Of a stretch of DNA of 36,162 nucleotides, positions 1-8,163 are shown in pieces (position 1 is the stretch's first letter; each line of letters starts with the position of its first letter). The DNA comes from Bacteroidales bacterium UBA1797 (GTDB lineage: Bacteria > Bacteroidota > Bacteroidia > Bacteroidales > VadinHA17). The stretch spans positions 2,190 through 38,351 of the forward strand of contig DCFT01000154.1 of assembly GCA_002319885.1 (NCBI GenBank), given 5' to 3'. Under the pieces are notes generated by a model. The model was given only the letters and a program-made list of their open reading frames with translations, made no database searches and was not told where the DNA came from. Position numbers and translations under genes: made by a program.

Positions 1-69
1 CAGGGGGGCAGGGGGGCAAAAGATCCGGCAGAAAAGGAGAATTTTGTGCGTAAGTATTTAAAAGAATAA
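1..69 (+). CDS. C-terminal tail of an unidentified upstream gene (partial)
   Basis: Frame 1 is open from the first base and ends at TAA 67-69. It encodes a 22-residue tail ending in KENFVRKYLKE, which has the charged, helical look of a real protein C-terminus. Its stop codon overlaps the ATG of the lipoate ligase gene (TAATG), an arrangement typical of co-transcribed genes. The first 17 bases hold two G6 tracts, so the reading at the very edge is fragile. The family cannot be named from so little sequence. Confidence 0.4.
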   Translation, partial: QGGRGAKDPAEKENFVRKYLKE

Positions 70-1019
70 TGTTTTGCATAAACCTTAATACTACAGATCC
101 GTACTTTAATCTTGCAATTGAAGAGGTTCTTCTGAAATACAGCAGTGAGGAGTATCTGATCCTTTACATCAACGATTCCTCAGTGATAATAGGTAAGCAT
201 CAGGCAGGGCACAGGGAGGTAAATACAAAGTTTGTCACTGAAAATATGATCCCGGTAATCAGAAGGATTTCCGGAGGTGGCACGGTCTTTCATGATAACG
301 GGAATCTTAATTTCAGTTTTGTCAGTCAGAGTGAAAGCGGCAAACAGGTTGACTTCAGGAAATATACTCTGCCTGTCATTGATTTTTTAAAATCAATTGG
401 GGTTGAAGCCAAATTTGAAGGGAAAAATGATCTAAAAGTTGACGGACTTAAGATATCTGGTAATTCTGAACATATTCATGGCAACAGGGTTCTCCATCAT
501 GGAACATTACTTTTCAGCACTTCAATGGAAAAGCTTGGAAATTCCATACGAAAGGATACTTCTCATTATACATCCAGGGCCGTAGCTTCTAACCCATCTT
601 CAGTAGTAAATCTGAATAAGAAAATAAACCGATTTAAGGATATTAATGAATTCAGATCAGAGCTGATGATTTTTTTCCTGCGAAATTTTCCCGGTTATTT
701 TCCATATAATCTTTCGCATTCAGAAGTAATGCAAGCTGAAGCTTTGGCTGAAACAAAATATAAGAGATGGGAATGGAATTGGGCATATGGTCCGGAATAT
801 CTTTTTAATAATAATTTTATAATAAATGAAGTACAGCACTTCTGTAGCCTGTCTGTGAAAGATGGGATAATCAGGGAATGTGTTATTGAAGGAAGCTATC
901 AGATGTCAAATGCTTCCAAAAAAATTATAGGTTGCAGGCACATGGTAAAGGAACTGTCGGATGTTTTCCATGATGAAAATATATATTTATCCGATGAGGA
1001 GATCTTTAATTTCTTTTAA
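69..1019 (+). CDS. lplA: Lipoate-protein ligase A family protein
   Basis: This 316-residue cytosolic enzyme is predicted to activate lipoate with ATP and attach it to the lysine of lipoyl domains in 2-oxoacid dehydrogenases or GcvH. The hallmark motif RRISGGGTVFHD lies at residues 65-76 and is followed by NLNFSF. The segment DLKVDGLKISG (121-131) carries Lys128, which matches the conserved catalytic-site lysine of LplA/LipB/BirA folds. HHGTLLFS follows. A C-terminal accessory region (about 230-316) contains KRWEWNWAYGPEY, typical of bacterial LplA. The length fits the two-domain form. The ATG at 69 overlaps the upstream stop, suggesting translational coupling. An octanoyl- or lipoyl-transfer variant cannot be excluded by motif alone. 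Confidence 0.9.
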   Translation: MFCINLNTTDPYFNLAIEEVLLKYSSEEYLILYINDSSVIIGKHQAGHREVNTKFVTENMIPVIRRISGGGTVFHDNGNLNFSFVSQSESGKQVDFRKYTLPVIDFLKSIGVEAKFEGKNDLKVDGLKISGNSEHIHGNRVLHHGTLLFSTSMEKLGNSIRKDTSHYTSRAVASNPSSVVNLNKKINRFKDINEFRSELMIFFLRNFPGYFPYNLSHSEVMQAEALAETKYKRWEWNWAYGPEYLFNNNFIINEVQHFCSLSVKDGIIRECVIEGSYQMSNASKKIIGCRHMVKELSDVFHDENIYLSDEEIFNFF

Positions 1020-1044
1020 TTTATTATATTACACCGATAACTCA

Positions 1045-1132
1045 ACTCTGTGGTTTTCTCCCGTCTTGCGGGACAAGTTTAACTTTCTCTGCGTAACTCT
1101 GTGTCAGTTCTTATCTAATGGCCACACAGAGT
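1045..1132. repeat. Spacer repeat with three ACTCTGTG cores
   Basis: The spacer between lplA and plsC holds the octamer ACTCTGTG at 1045-1052 and 1096-1103, and its reverse complement at 1125-1132. The last two form a perfect 9-base inverted pair (1096-1104 with 1124-1132, loop 19). A smaller TCCCG/CGGGA hairpin lies near 1059-1073. It resembles degenerate copies of the CACAGAGT-type intergenic repeats I associate with Bacteroidota genomes. No coding sequence is evident here. Confidence 0.5.
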
Positions 1133-1178
1133 GGTACGGAGGGTTCCCGGGAGTAATACAGTGGAAGAATTAATTCTT

Positions 1179-1922
1179 ATGGATATTTTAAAATCGATAA
1201 TTGTTTGGTTCATAGGAATTTGCTTTGTTGTTTTAACATTTCCCTTAACGCTGATTGTATGGCTTTTGTTTCTTCCGTTCGACAGGCAGAGGATAATTAT
1301 TCACTGGTTCCTGATGCATCTTAGCCTGGTTCTTACCTATTTAATTCCAATCTGGACAATCCACATTGAAGGGAGGGAGAAGGCTTTAAAAGGAAACACT
1401 TATGTTATTCTCTCAAACCATCAGTCAGTTCTCGATATTCTGATAATTAACTGTCTCAGATACAAATTCAAATGGATATCAAAAATCGAGAACTTTAAAG
1501 TTCCCGTAATTGGCTGGTATTTAAAAATGGCCGATTATATTATAGTTGACCGCGCAAATGAGGAGAGTAAGATTGAAATGCTGGAGAAAGCGTATAATTG
1601 CCTGAAAAGGGGTACCTCAATAATGATATTTCCCGAGGGGACGCGATCTCCTGACAACGAGATCGGGTTTTTTAAGAGAGGTGCATTTCAACTGGCGATA
1701 CAGGCAAATGTTCCAATACTTCCGGTTCTGATCGACGGAACAGGAGGAGTACTTCCAAAACATGGACTGATTTTCGGAAGCGGACACCATATCCGGATCA
1801 GAGTACTCGATCCGGTTTTTCCAGCCGGTTTCGGTACTGATATCCCTGAGTCTCTGGCGTTAAAACTCAATAGCTTATTGAAATCAGAATTGGCAGAGTC
1901 AAGAGCCAATCACACTTACTGA
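1179..1922 (+). CDS. plsC: 1-acyl-sn-glycerol-3-phosphate acyltransferase (PlsC-like)
   Basis: This predicted membrane-bound enzyme transfers an acyl group to lysophosphatidic acid to make phosphatidic acid, the second acylation of phospholipid synthesis. Counting from ATG 1179 (247 residues), the catalytic HX4D motif is H81-QSVL-D86 and the substrate-binding FPEGTR is at 151-156. KRGAFQLA follows. Residues 5-33 form a hydrophobic N-terminal anchor, with a second hydrophobic stretch at 41-62. I chose ATG 1179 over an in-frame GTG at 1131, because the GTG lies inside the repeat-like spacer and would add 16 unlikely residues. The stop overlaps the next start (ATGA at 1919-1922 region), so the downstream gene is probably translationally coupled. 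Confidence 0.88.
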   Translation: MDILKSIIVWFIGICFVVLTFPLTLIVWLLFLPFDRQRIIIHWFLMHLSLVLTYLIPIWTIHIEGREKALKGNTYVILSNHQSVLDILIINCLRYKFKWISKIENFKVPVIGWYLKMADYIIVDRANEESKIEMLEKAYNCLKRGTSIMIFPEGTRSPDNEIGFFKRGAFQLAIQANVPILPVLIDGTGGVLPKHGLIFGSGHHIRIRVLDPVFPAGFGTDIPESLALKLNSLLKSELAESRANHTY

Positions 1923-2698
1923 TGACATATAATACATCATATCGCATAATGCTTACCCGTATGGGATATTATAACTACCAGAGTGGGTTGATATATCGGT
2001 ATCTTAACCAGGATAGCGGCTGGGAGAAGCACCTTGAGAACAGCAGACGCTTTATTATTAAAGCACTTGAATATTATAAACCGGAAAAGGTGACTGTGCT
2101 TGGTAGTGGCTGGTTACTCGATCTTCCCCTTACAGAGCTGGCGGAAAGTGTTCCAAGAATATCGCTGGTAGACATTGTTCATCCTCCTGATGTTATTACG
2201 CAGGTTGGACACTTAAACAATGTCGAAATAGTCGAACAGGATATTACCGGCGGATTGGTTGAGGAAGTGTGGCAAAAAACAGGAAGCTACAACTTCATAA
2301 ATAAACTTAGTTCACTGGAACAGATTAATATTCCTGAATATAAGTCAAAGGTTGATCCGGGAGTGGTTATATCTCTGAATATACTTACCCAGCTTGAATC
2401 ACTGCTGATAAGGTTTTTAAAAAAGAGATCAAAAATAAAGGAAGAGGAATTTAATCTTTTCAGAACCAGGATACAGAAGAAGCATATTGACTTTCTCCGG
2501 AAACACAGATCAGTCCTTATATCAGATTATTCTGAAGTTATAACTGACAGGTCGGGTGGTGTTACGGCAATTCCAACGCTTTTAGCTGATCTTCCTCCAT
2601 CTCAGTTCAGGGAAGAGTGGACATGGAATTTTGATCCTGCAGGTGCAGATTTTTATAACAGCAGAAGTCAGTTCAGAGTTGTAGCAACAATAATCTGA
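1922..2698 (+). CDS. Uncharacterised Rossmann-like protein, possible SAM-dependent methyltransferase
   Basis: This 258-residue soluble protein has no family I recognise with confidence. VTVLGSGWLLDLP at 57-69 looks like the glycine-rich motif I of a class I methyltransferase. It is followed by SLVD (81-84), whose aspartate sits where an acidic residue binds the adenosine ribose, and by VEIVEQDI at about 102-109. These features suggest a Rossmann-type fold, but the catalytic motif IV is not obvious, so it may be a degenerate or nonenzymatic relative. Its ATG overlaps the plsC stop codon and the MutS-like gene starts 4 bases after its own stop. This points to one transcript and perhaps a membrane or lipid-linked role. 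Confidence 0.6.
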   Translation: MTYNTSYRIMLTRMGYYNYQSGLIYRYLNQDSGWEKHLENSRRFIIKALEYYKPEKVTVLGSGWLLDLPLTELAESVPRISLVDIVHPPDVITQVGHLNNVEIVEQDITGGLVEEVWQKTGSYNFINKLSSLEQINIPEYKSKVDPGVVISLNILTQLESLLIRFLKKRSKIKEEEFNLFRTRIQKKHIDFLRKHRSVLISDYSEVITDRSGGVTAIPTLLADLPPSQFREEWTWNFDPAGADFYNSRSQFRVVATII

Positions 2699-2702
2699 TG
2701 AA

Positions 2703-4505
2703 ATGAAAAATGACATTTTAAAAGAAAACTATCTCGGTTCTGCAGATTTCTACCGGAGTCTTGAAAAGAGGGAAGAAAGGCTCGTGGTTCTGGTCTCTTT
2801 TTTAAGGTTGTTCGCATTCCTGGGAGGAGTGATTGTTATATGGATTGGATTTACAATAAGTATATCAGCCGGGATTTTACTGATAGTAACATTTGTCATT
2901 CTGTTTCTCTTTCTGCTTAAACTATTTTCTGAGTATTCGGAAAAGAAAGAATTCCTGGGTAACCTTGTTCATATAAATAAAAATGAAGCTGATGCTCTGT
3001 CTGGTAATCTTTCAGCATTTGATACCGGTAGTTCATATGTTGATATGAAACACCCTTTTTCCTTTGATATCGATCTGTTTGGTGTTTCATCCATATTTCA
3101 ATACCTTAACCGTACCGTAACAGGATATGGCAGAGATATACTTGCAGGTTGGCTGTCAGATCCTTTTAAACTATCAGAGGAGTTGATCTTACGTCAGGAA
3201 GCAATAAAAGAACTTGCCTCAAAGGAAAAGTGGAGACAAACGTTTCTGGCCAGTGGTATGAAGGCCCCTCTCGAAAGAAATGAAATATCAGGATTACTGA
3301 AATGGACTGAAGAAAGAGCTGTAATTAGTGCGTCATCGGTTAAGAAATTTTTCCTCTTAATACTTCCTGCAGTTGCAATTGTGTCATTATTGCTTCTGAT
3401 AACAGGAATATTATCATATGAAGTGTTTGTATCTGTCTTTCTGATTAACCTTCTCTATGTTGCAACTGGTCTGAAAAAGACCAACGAGATACATAATGTT
3501 TTATCAAGGAAGTTCAGCTTTTTAACGTCAATGCATAGTTTGCTCTGTGTATTTGAAGAAGAGTCTTTCAATTCTTCTCTTTTGAATGAAATTAAATTGA
3601 ATATTTCAGGGAAAAGTTCCTCCGCTGCGTTTTCAGTTAATAAGCTTGGCCGTCTTATCCAGTCATTTGACACAAGAATTAATATGATTGTCGGCGTTAT
3701 CCTGAATGGATTGTTACTATGGGATTATCAGTGTATAATAAGACTGGAAAAATGGAAATCTGAATATAGGCCCTTCTTCCCTCTGTGGCTCGAAATGATT
3801 GGTCAGGCAGATGCTTATATAAGTCTTGCAAATTATGCATTCAATAATCAGGACTTTGCCTATCCCTGTCTTGCTGATGATAACAATGTATTCTCTGCAA
3901 AAAACCTTGGACATCAGCTGATTGATGATAGCAAAAGAGTTTGTAACAACTTCTCCCTTGGGAAAAAGGGAACAGTATGTATTATTTCCGGTGCAAACAT
4001 GGCTGGGAAAAGTACTTTCTTGCGTACCATTGCAGTTAACTATATTCTGGCTATGTGTGGCGCACCTGTTTGTGCCACGGAAATGAATTTCAAACCGGGA
4101 ATGCTCTTTACAAGTATGCGGACAATGGACTCCCTTTCCAGCAATGAATCTTATTTTTATGCGGAGCTCAGGAGACTCAGTATTCTCAAATCGAGAATTG
4201 AATCAGGTGACCCGATCTTTTTCATACTTGATGAGATACTTAAGGGTACCAATTCGGCGGATAAAAGCAAAGGATCGGAATTATTCATTCAGAAGATAGT
4301 TGAAAACGGGGGAACAGGTCTAATAGCTACTCATGACACCTCACTCGGGAATCTGGAGAATGAATACCCGGGAGTAGTAATTAACAAATGTTTTGAAATT
4401 GAAATTGATGGTGATATAATCAGGTTTGATTATAAGCTTCAGGATGGGATCACCAGGAAGATGAATGCAGTATTTCTGATGAAACAGATGGGAATTCTGG
4501 ATTAA
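2703..4505 (+). CDS. Membrane-anchored MutS-like ATPase
   Basis: This 600-residue protein has a C-terminal MutS-type ABC ATPase domain: Walker A GANMAGKST (430-438), a conserved serine-rich stretch near 475-482, and Walker B FFILDEILKGTNS (506-518) followed by the ATHD switch. Residues about 124-155 (DLFG..SIFQYLNRT) resemble the MutS core/lever domain. The N-terminal mismatch-binding and connector domains are absent. In their place are strongly hydrophobic segments at about 27-50 and 54-75, and another pair at about 216-237 and 241-257. It is therefore unlikely to be canonical MutS, and a membrane role is inferred. It follows the Rossmann-like gene by 4 bases. The function is unknown. Confidence 0.8.
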   Translation: MKNDILKENYLGSADFYRSLEKREERLVVLVSFLRLFAFLGGVIVIWIGFTISISAGILLIVTFVILFLFLLKLFSEYSEKKEFLGNLVHINKNEADALSGNLSAFDTGSSYVDMKHPFSFDIDLFGVSSIFQYLNRTVTGYGRDILAGWLSDPFKLSEELILRQEAIKELASKEKWRQTFLASGMKAPLERNEISGLLKWTEERAVISASSVKKFFLLILPAVAIVSLLLLITGILSYEVFVSVFLINLLYVATGLKKTNEIHNVLSRKFSFLTSMHSLLCVFEEESFNSSLLNEIKLNISGKSSSAAFSVNKLGRLIQSFDTRINMIVGVILNGLLLWDYQCIIRLEKWKSEYRPFFPLWLEMIGQADAYISLANYAFNNQDFAYPCLADDNNVFSAKNLGHQLIDDSKRVCNNFSLGKKGTVCIISGANMAGKSTFLRTIAVNYILAMCGAPVCATEMNFKPGMLFTSMRTMDSLSSNESYFYAELRRLSILKSRIESGDPIFFILDEILKGTNSADKSKGSELFIQKIVENGGTGLIATHDTSLGNLENEYPGVVINKCFEIEIDGDIIRFDYKLQDGITRKMNAVFLMKQMGILD

Positions 4506-4576
4506 AACGATAATTTCGAATTCAGAAAGCTTATTGCAGCAGGCATTGTTATTAAGCAATAATAATAAAGGTATTT

Positions 4577-5974
4577 ATGAGAATTATTGAAGAAGTAAAA
4601 AGTAGAAATAAAATAGAATTAAAGAGGGAATTAGGCCTCGCTGCTGCAGTGGCCATTGTTGTTGGAAACTGTATTGGTTCGGGCATTTTTACTTCCGCAG
4701 CATCTCTGGCTGCTGCCTCAAATCCTAAAACAGCAATTATTGCCTGGATAATTACATCTGCCGGGTCCTTATTAATTGCGTTAAGCTTTGCAAGTCTTGG
4801 CACTGCTATGCCGAGGACCGGAGGGCCTATTGTTTATACAAGAGCCGCGTTCGGTGATTTTGCAGGATTCTTAATTGCCTGGACATATTGGATTGGTGCC
4901 TGGGTGGGTAATGCAGCTATAATAACTGCTTTCATGCTCTATTTCACTTATTTTGTTCCAGGCGCTGCCTCTCCGATTTTAGCATTTCTAATAACCTCAG
5001 GGGTATTGTGGTTCTTCACTATTATAAATATACTTGGTGTTAAAGGGGCTGGAATGGTCAGCATAATTACTACTGTTCTGAAAGTGGGAGCTTTGGTTGT
5101 ATTCGTATTTATTGCAGCTTTGCATTTTAACCCGGCGATGCTCGGAACAATCTCGAGTGCAAAAGTGGCAGGTATGAGTACACTACCTGCTGCGATTGCC
5201 ATAGCGCTATGGGCCTTCGTAGGAATAGAGAGTGCAACTGTTCCTGCAGGCGAAATAAAGAACCCTGAAAAAAACATAAGAAGAAGCACCATATATGGTA
5301 CTTTAATTGCAGCTGCAGTGTATATTATTGTTTCAATATTTGGCATGGGTGTTCTGGATCAGTCAACATTAGCCGTATCGAATGCACCTCTTGCCGATAT
5401 TATCAACAAAGCTACAGGTGGAACCTGGGGAGGAAACTTTATTGCACTCGGAGCCATAATTTCGACACTTGGCGCTTCGTCAGGCTGGATTCTTACAACA
5501 GCAAGGAGTGCATTCGGAGCTTCTCAGGATAAACTTTTTCCTGCTATGTTCTCTAAAATTCATCCAAGATATCTGACACCAGTTACTTCTCTGATAATAA
5601 GCGCCCTGGCAGCTAATATGCTGCTTATTTTAAATTACATGGGCACATTAAGCTCTGCTTTTAATTTTATGTTATTACTGGCCACTCTCGCTTTCTTACC
5701 AGCTTATGCATTCTCAGCTGCAGCCGATATAGTATTATTAAAGAACCGGCCATCAGAATTTAATATCTTCAGTTTTCTAAAGAATTCCTTTTTTGCACTG
5801 CTGGCATTCGGATATTCTATCTATGCAATTTACGGAACAGGTGCAACCGTTGTTATGTATGGTTTCATACTGATGTTGCTCGGTATCCCTGTCTACCTCT
5901 TCATGATGCTCCAGAATAATAAGAAAGACAGGGTAGTGGATAAGTTGAGGCAGGATGCAGGATTGGGGAAATAG
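4577..5974 (+). CDS. APC-superfamily amino acid/polyamine permease
   Basis: This 465-residue integral membrane protein has about 12 predicted helices. The helix-1 substrate motif GNCIGSGIFTS (30-40) is the unwound glycine-rich segment of APC transporters such as AdiC and PotE. Helix 6 (ALWAFVGIESATVPAGEIKNP) is followed by the basic KNIRRSTIYG loop, which is also a family signature. It probably moves amino acids or polyamines, as a symporter or antiporter, but the substrate cannot be read from sequence. It lies 71 bases after the MutS-like gene. A 7-base inverted repeat (4531-4537 with 4556-4562) lies in that spacer without a T-tract. Confidence 0.87.
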   Translation: MRIIEEVKSRNKIELKRELGLAAAVAIVVGNCIGSGIFTSAASLAAASNPKTAIIAWIITSAGSLLIALSFASLGTAMPRTGGPIVYTRAAFGDFAGFLIAWTYWIGAWVGNAAIITAFMLYFTYFVPGAASPILAFLITSGVLWFFTIINILGVKGAGMVSIITTVLKVGALVVFVFIAALHFNPAMLGTISSAKVAGMSTLPAAIAIALWAFVGIESATVPAGEIKNPEKNIRRSTIYGTLIAAAVYIIVSIFGMGVLDQSTLAVSNAPLADIINKATGGTWGGNFIALGAIISTLGASSGWILTTARSAFGASQDKLFPAMFSKIHPRYLTPVTSLIISALAANMLLILNYMGTLSSAFNFMLLLATLAFLPAYAFSAAADIVLLKNRPSEFNIFSFLKNSFFALLAFGYSIYAIYGTGATVVMYGFILMLLGIPVYLFMMLQNNKKDRVVDKLRQDAGLGK

Positions 5975-5991
5975 AAATCCATTACATCAGG

Positions 5992-6090
5992 GTCATTGCT
6001 AGCGAAGCAATCTTCAAGGATTAAGAAGTGATTCAGATAGAATCGTTTTGTATGCAGAGGATTGCTTCGTCGCAGGCTCCTCAAAATGAC
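5992..6090. repeat. Palindromic spacer element with GTCATT...GAAGCAATC arms
   Basis: The left arm (5992-6012) reads GTCATTGCTAGCGAAGCAATC. The reverse complement of the right arm (6060-6090) begins GTCATT and ends GCGACGAAGCAATC, with ten extra bases between. About 47 bases separate the arms. Arms of this kind resemble the widespread dispersed repeats with a GTCATTGCGAGGAGCG-like core found between genes in many environmental bacteria. It has no open reading frame and could be a remnant MITE or a folded RNA at the 3' end of the permease transcript. Confidence 0.6.
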
Positions 6091-6221
6091 ATTTGATTTG
6101 AGTAAAGTATTTCTGCAGATCATTTATCAACATTTTTACTAAAAACGAAATCGTCATTTTACAGGCTAAATATTTCTGAAACAGCCTGATTACGGCTATT
6201 AATGTGTTAAAATCTTGTCTG

Positions 6222-6241
6222 ATTGTTGAAAAATCAACAAT
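6222..6241. promoter_or_regulatory. Perfect 8-base inverted repeat upstream of parE
   Basis: ATTGTTGA (6222-6229) and TCAACAAT (6234-6241) are exact reverse complements with an AAAA loop. The pair ends 20 bases before the TATATTTG box of parE. This is where an operator would sit, though a plain hairpin is equally possible. Confidence 0.35.
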
Positions 6242-6261
6242 AATAGCCTGCTGTAAATTGT

Positions 6262-6269
6262 TATATTTG
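6262..6269 (+). promoter_or_regulatory. Putative -7 box for the parE-parC-aroK operon
   Basis: TATATTTG matches the Bacteroidota -7 consensus TAnnTTTG and lies 17 bases before the parE ATG, which would give a leader of roughly a dozen bases. No matching TTTG -33 box is seen at the expected 19-20 base spacing, so confidence is limited. Confidence 0.4.
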
Positions 6270-6286
6270 CGCAAAATTTCTGCAAA

Positions 6287-8140
6287 ATGTCAGTTGGGTA
6301 TTCGGAAGAACATATAAAAACACTTGAGTGGAGAGAGCATATCCGCCTGAGACCTGGTATGTATATCGGGAAGCTTGGCGATGGTTCTTCCCAGGATGAT
6401 GGTGTTTATGTACTTCTTAAAGAAGTTATGGACAATGCCCTCGATGAGTATATGATGGGATATGGCAAAAAAATTGATGTCTCCATAACGGGAAAGGAAG
6501 TGAGAGTCAGGGATTATGGCAGGGGAATACCTCTTGGTAAGGTTCTCGATGCCGTATCAAGAATGAACACCGGAGCAAAATACGATTCAAAAGCATTTAA
6601 AAAATCAGTAGGCCTCAACGGCGTGGGAGTAAAAGCTGTCAATGCTTTATCAAGTAAATTTGTAATAAGGTCAATCCGTGATGGGCAGATTAAAGTCTGT
6701 GAATTTGAACATGGAAAAACAATCAATGATCATCCTATTGAACCTACGGCAGAGGAGAATGGAGTGGAAGTGATATTCGAGCCTGATGACGAGATGTTTG
6801 GAAACTATTATTTCATCTCGGAGTACGTGGATACAATGTTGAAAAACAATGTTTACCTGAACTCGGGTCTGATAATTAACTTTAATGGGAATAAGTTCTT
6901 CTCCCGAAACGGACTCGTTGACTTACTTAATGAGAATATCAGCAAAGAGGGTCTGTATCCTATCATTCATCTTACCGGAGAGGATATTGAGATAGCCTTC
7001 ACTCATGGATTGCAGTATGGTGAAGATTACTACAGTTTTGTAAATGGGCAGAATACAACTCAGGGTGGAACACATCTCATTGCTTTCAGGGAAGCAATTG
7101 TGAAGACTATAAGAGACTTCTACAAGAAAGATTATGACCCGGCCGATATCCGTTCATCAATAATTGCGGCTATCAGTATAAAAGTGGAAGAACCGATATT
7201 CGAATCACAGACAAAAACAAAATTAGGGTCAAAAGACATGGGGCCAGAGGGCCCTTCAGTAAGGAATTTTATCAGTGAGTTCATAAAGAAGCAGTTAGAC
7301 GATTATCTGCATAAGAACCCTGAAACAGCCAGGATTATTCTCAAAAAGATCCAGGATTCAGAGAAGGAGCGAAAAGCAATTTCTTCAATACAGAAGCTGG
7401 CAAGAGACAGAGCAAAGAAAGTGAGTCTTAATAATAAAAAATTAAGAGATTGCAGGATACATTATAATACCAACGATGACAATAAGCTTGATTCTACGCT
7501 TTTTATAACAGAAGGAGATTCGGCAAGTGGTTCGATTACCAAGTCGAGAAACGTTGAGACACAGGCTGTCTTCAGTTTACGGGGGAAACCACTGAATTCC
7601 TTTGGTCTGACAAAAAAAATTGTTTATGAGAATGAAGAGTTCAACCTTCTCCAGGCCGCTCTTAATATAGAAGACAGCATTGAAAACCTGAGATATAATA
7701 ACGTTGTTGTGGCAACTGATGCTGACGTCGATGGCATGCATATCAGACTGCTTCTGCTTACTTTTTTCCTTCAGTTCTTCCCCGACCTGGTCAGAAAAGG
7801 ACATGTCTATATTCTTCAGACTCCTCTTTTCAGAGTAAGGAATAAGAAAGAAACGAGGTATTGTTATACTCCGGAGGAAAAAGCCAAAGCGGTTGCTGCG
7901 TTAGGACCAAATCCCGAAATGACTCGTTTTAAAGGACTCGGAGAGATATCTCCCGATGAATTCAAACATTTTATTGGAAAAGATATGAGACTCGAACCTG
8001 TAAGGATGAAAAAAAACGACTCGGTAAACGGTTTCCTCGAATTCTTTATGGGCAAAAACACACCTGACAGACAGGATTTCATAATTGATAACCTGAGAAT
8101 TGAAGAAGATATTATAGAAGAGGAAATACCTCTGAGTTAG
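6287..8140 (+). CDS. parE: DNA topoisomerase IV subunit B
   Basis: This is the ATPase subunit of a type IIA topoisomerase that decatenates and relaxes DNA with ParC. In its 617 residues the GHKL ATPase domain shows RPGMYIG (22-28), EVMDNALDE with E46 and N50, and the glycine motif RDYGRGIP (75-82). The Toprim domain carries EGDSASG (409-415) and DADVDG (478-483), which bind the catalytic metal ions. It ends about residue 617, with no long insertion. ParE rather than GyrB is inferred from the short length, the adjacent ParC-type subunit and the Bacteroidota-style arrangement, not from a decisive motif. The ATG at 6287 is preceded by a promoter-like box and no clear Shine-Dalgarno sequence. Confidence 0.92.
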   Translation: MSVGYSEEHIKTLEWREHIRLRPGMYIGKLGDGSSQDDGVYVLLKEVMDNALDEYMMGYGKKIDVSITGKEVRVRDYGRGIPLGKVLDAVSRMNTGAKYDSKAFKKSVGLNGVGVKAVNALSSKFVIRSIRDGQIKVCEFEHGKTINDHPIEPTAEENGVEVIFEPDDEMFGNYYFISEYVDTMLKNNVYLNSGLIINFNGNKFFSRNGLVDLLNENISKEGLYPIIHLTGEDIEIAFTHGLQYGEDYYSFVNGQNTTQGGTHLIAFREAIVKTIRDFYKKDYDPADIRSSIIAAISIKVEEPIFESQTKTKLGSKDMGPEGPSVRNFISEFIKKQLDDYLHKNPETARIILKKIQDSEKERKAISSIQKLARDRAKKVSLNNKKLRDCRIHYNTNDDNKLDSTLFITEGDSASGSITKSRNVETQAVFSLRGKPLNSFGLTKKIVYENEEFNLLQAALNIEDSIENLRYNNVVVATDADVDGMHIRLLLLTFFLQFFPDLVRKGHVYILQTPLFRVRNKKETRYCYTPEEKAKAVAALGPNPEMTRFKGLGEISPDEFKHFIGKDMRLEPVRMKKNDSVNGFLEFFMGKNTPDRQDFIIDNLRIEEDIIEEEIPLS

Positions 8141-8163
8141 TTTAAGGGAGCTTTGGTTTATTT

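Larger units (their letters stand above)
5975..6286. other. 312-base spacer between permease and parE
   Basis: No credible gene is present. The left half holds an inverted-repeat element (5992-6090). The right half is A+T-rich and holds an 8-base palindromic stem at 6222-6241 and a TATATTTG promoter-like box at 6262-6269 just before parE. The short minus-strand reading frames here have no recognisable content. Confidence 0.7.

Noticed and set aside
4948..5346. 132-codon minus-strand open frame opposite the permease
   Set aside because: Its hydrophobicity is the mirror of transmembrane codons of the permease; no independent evidence.
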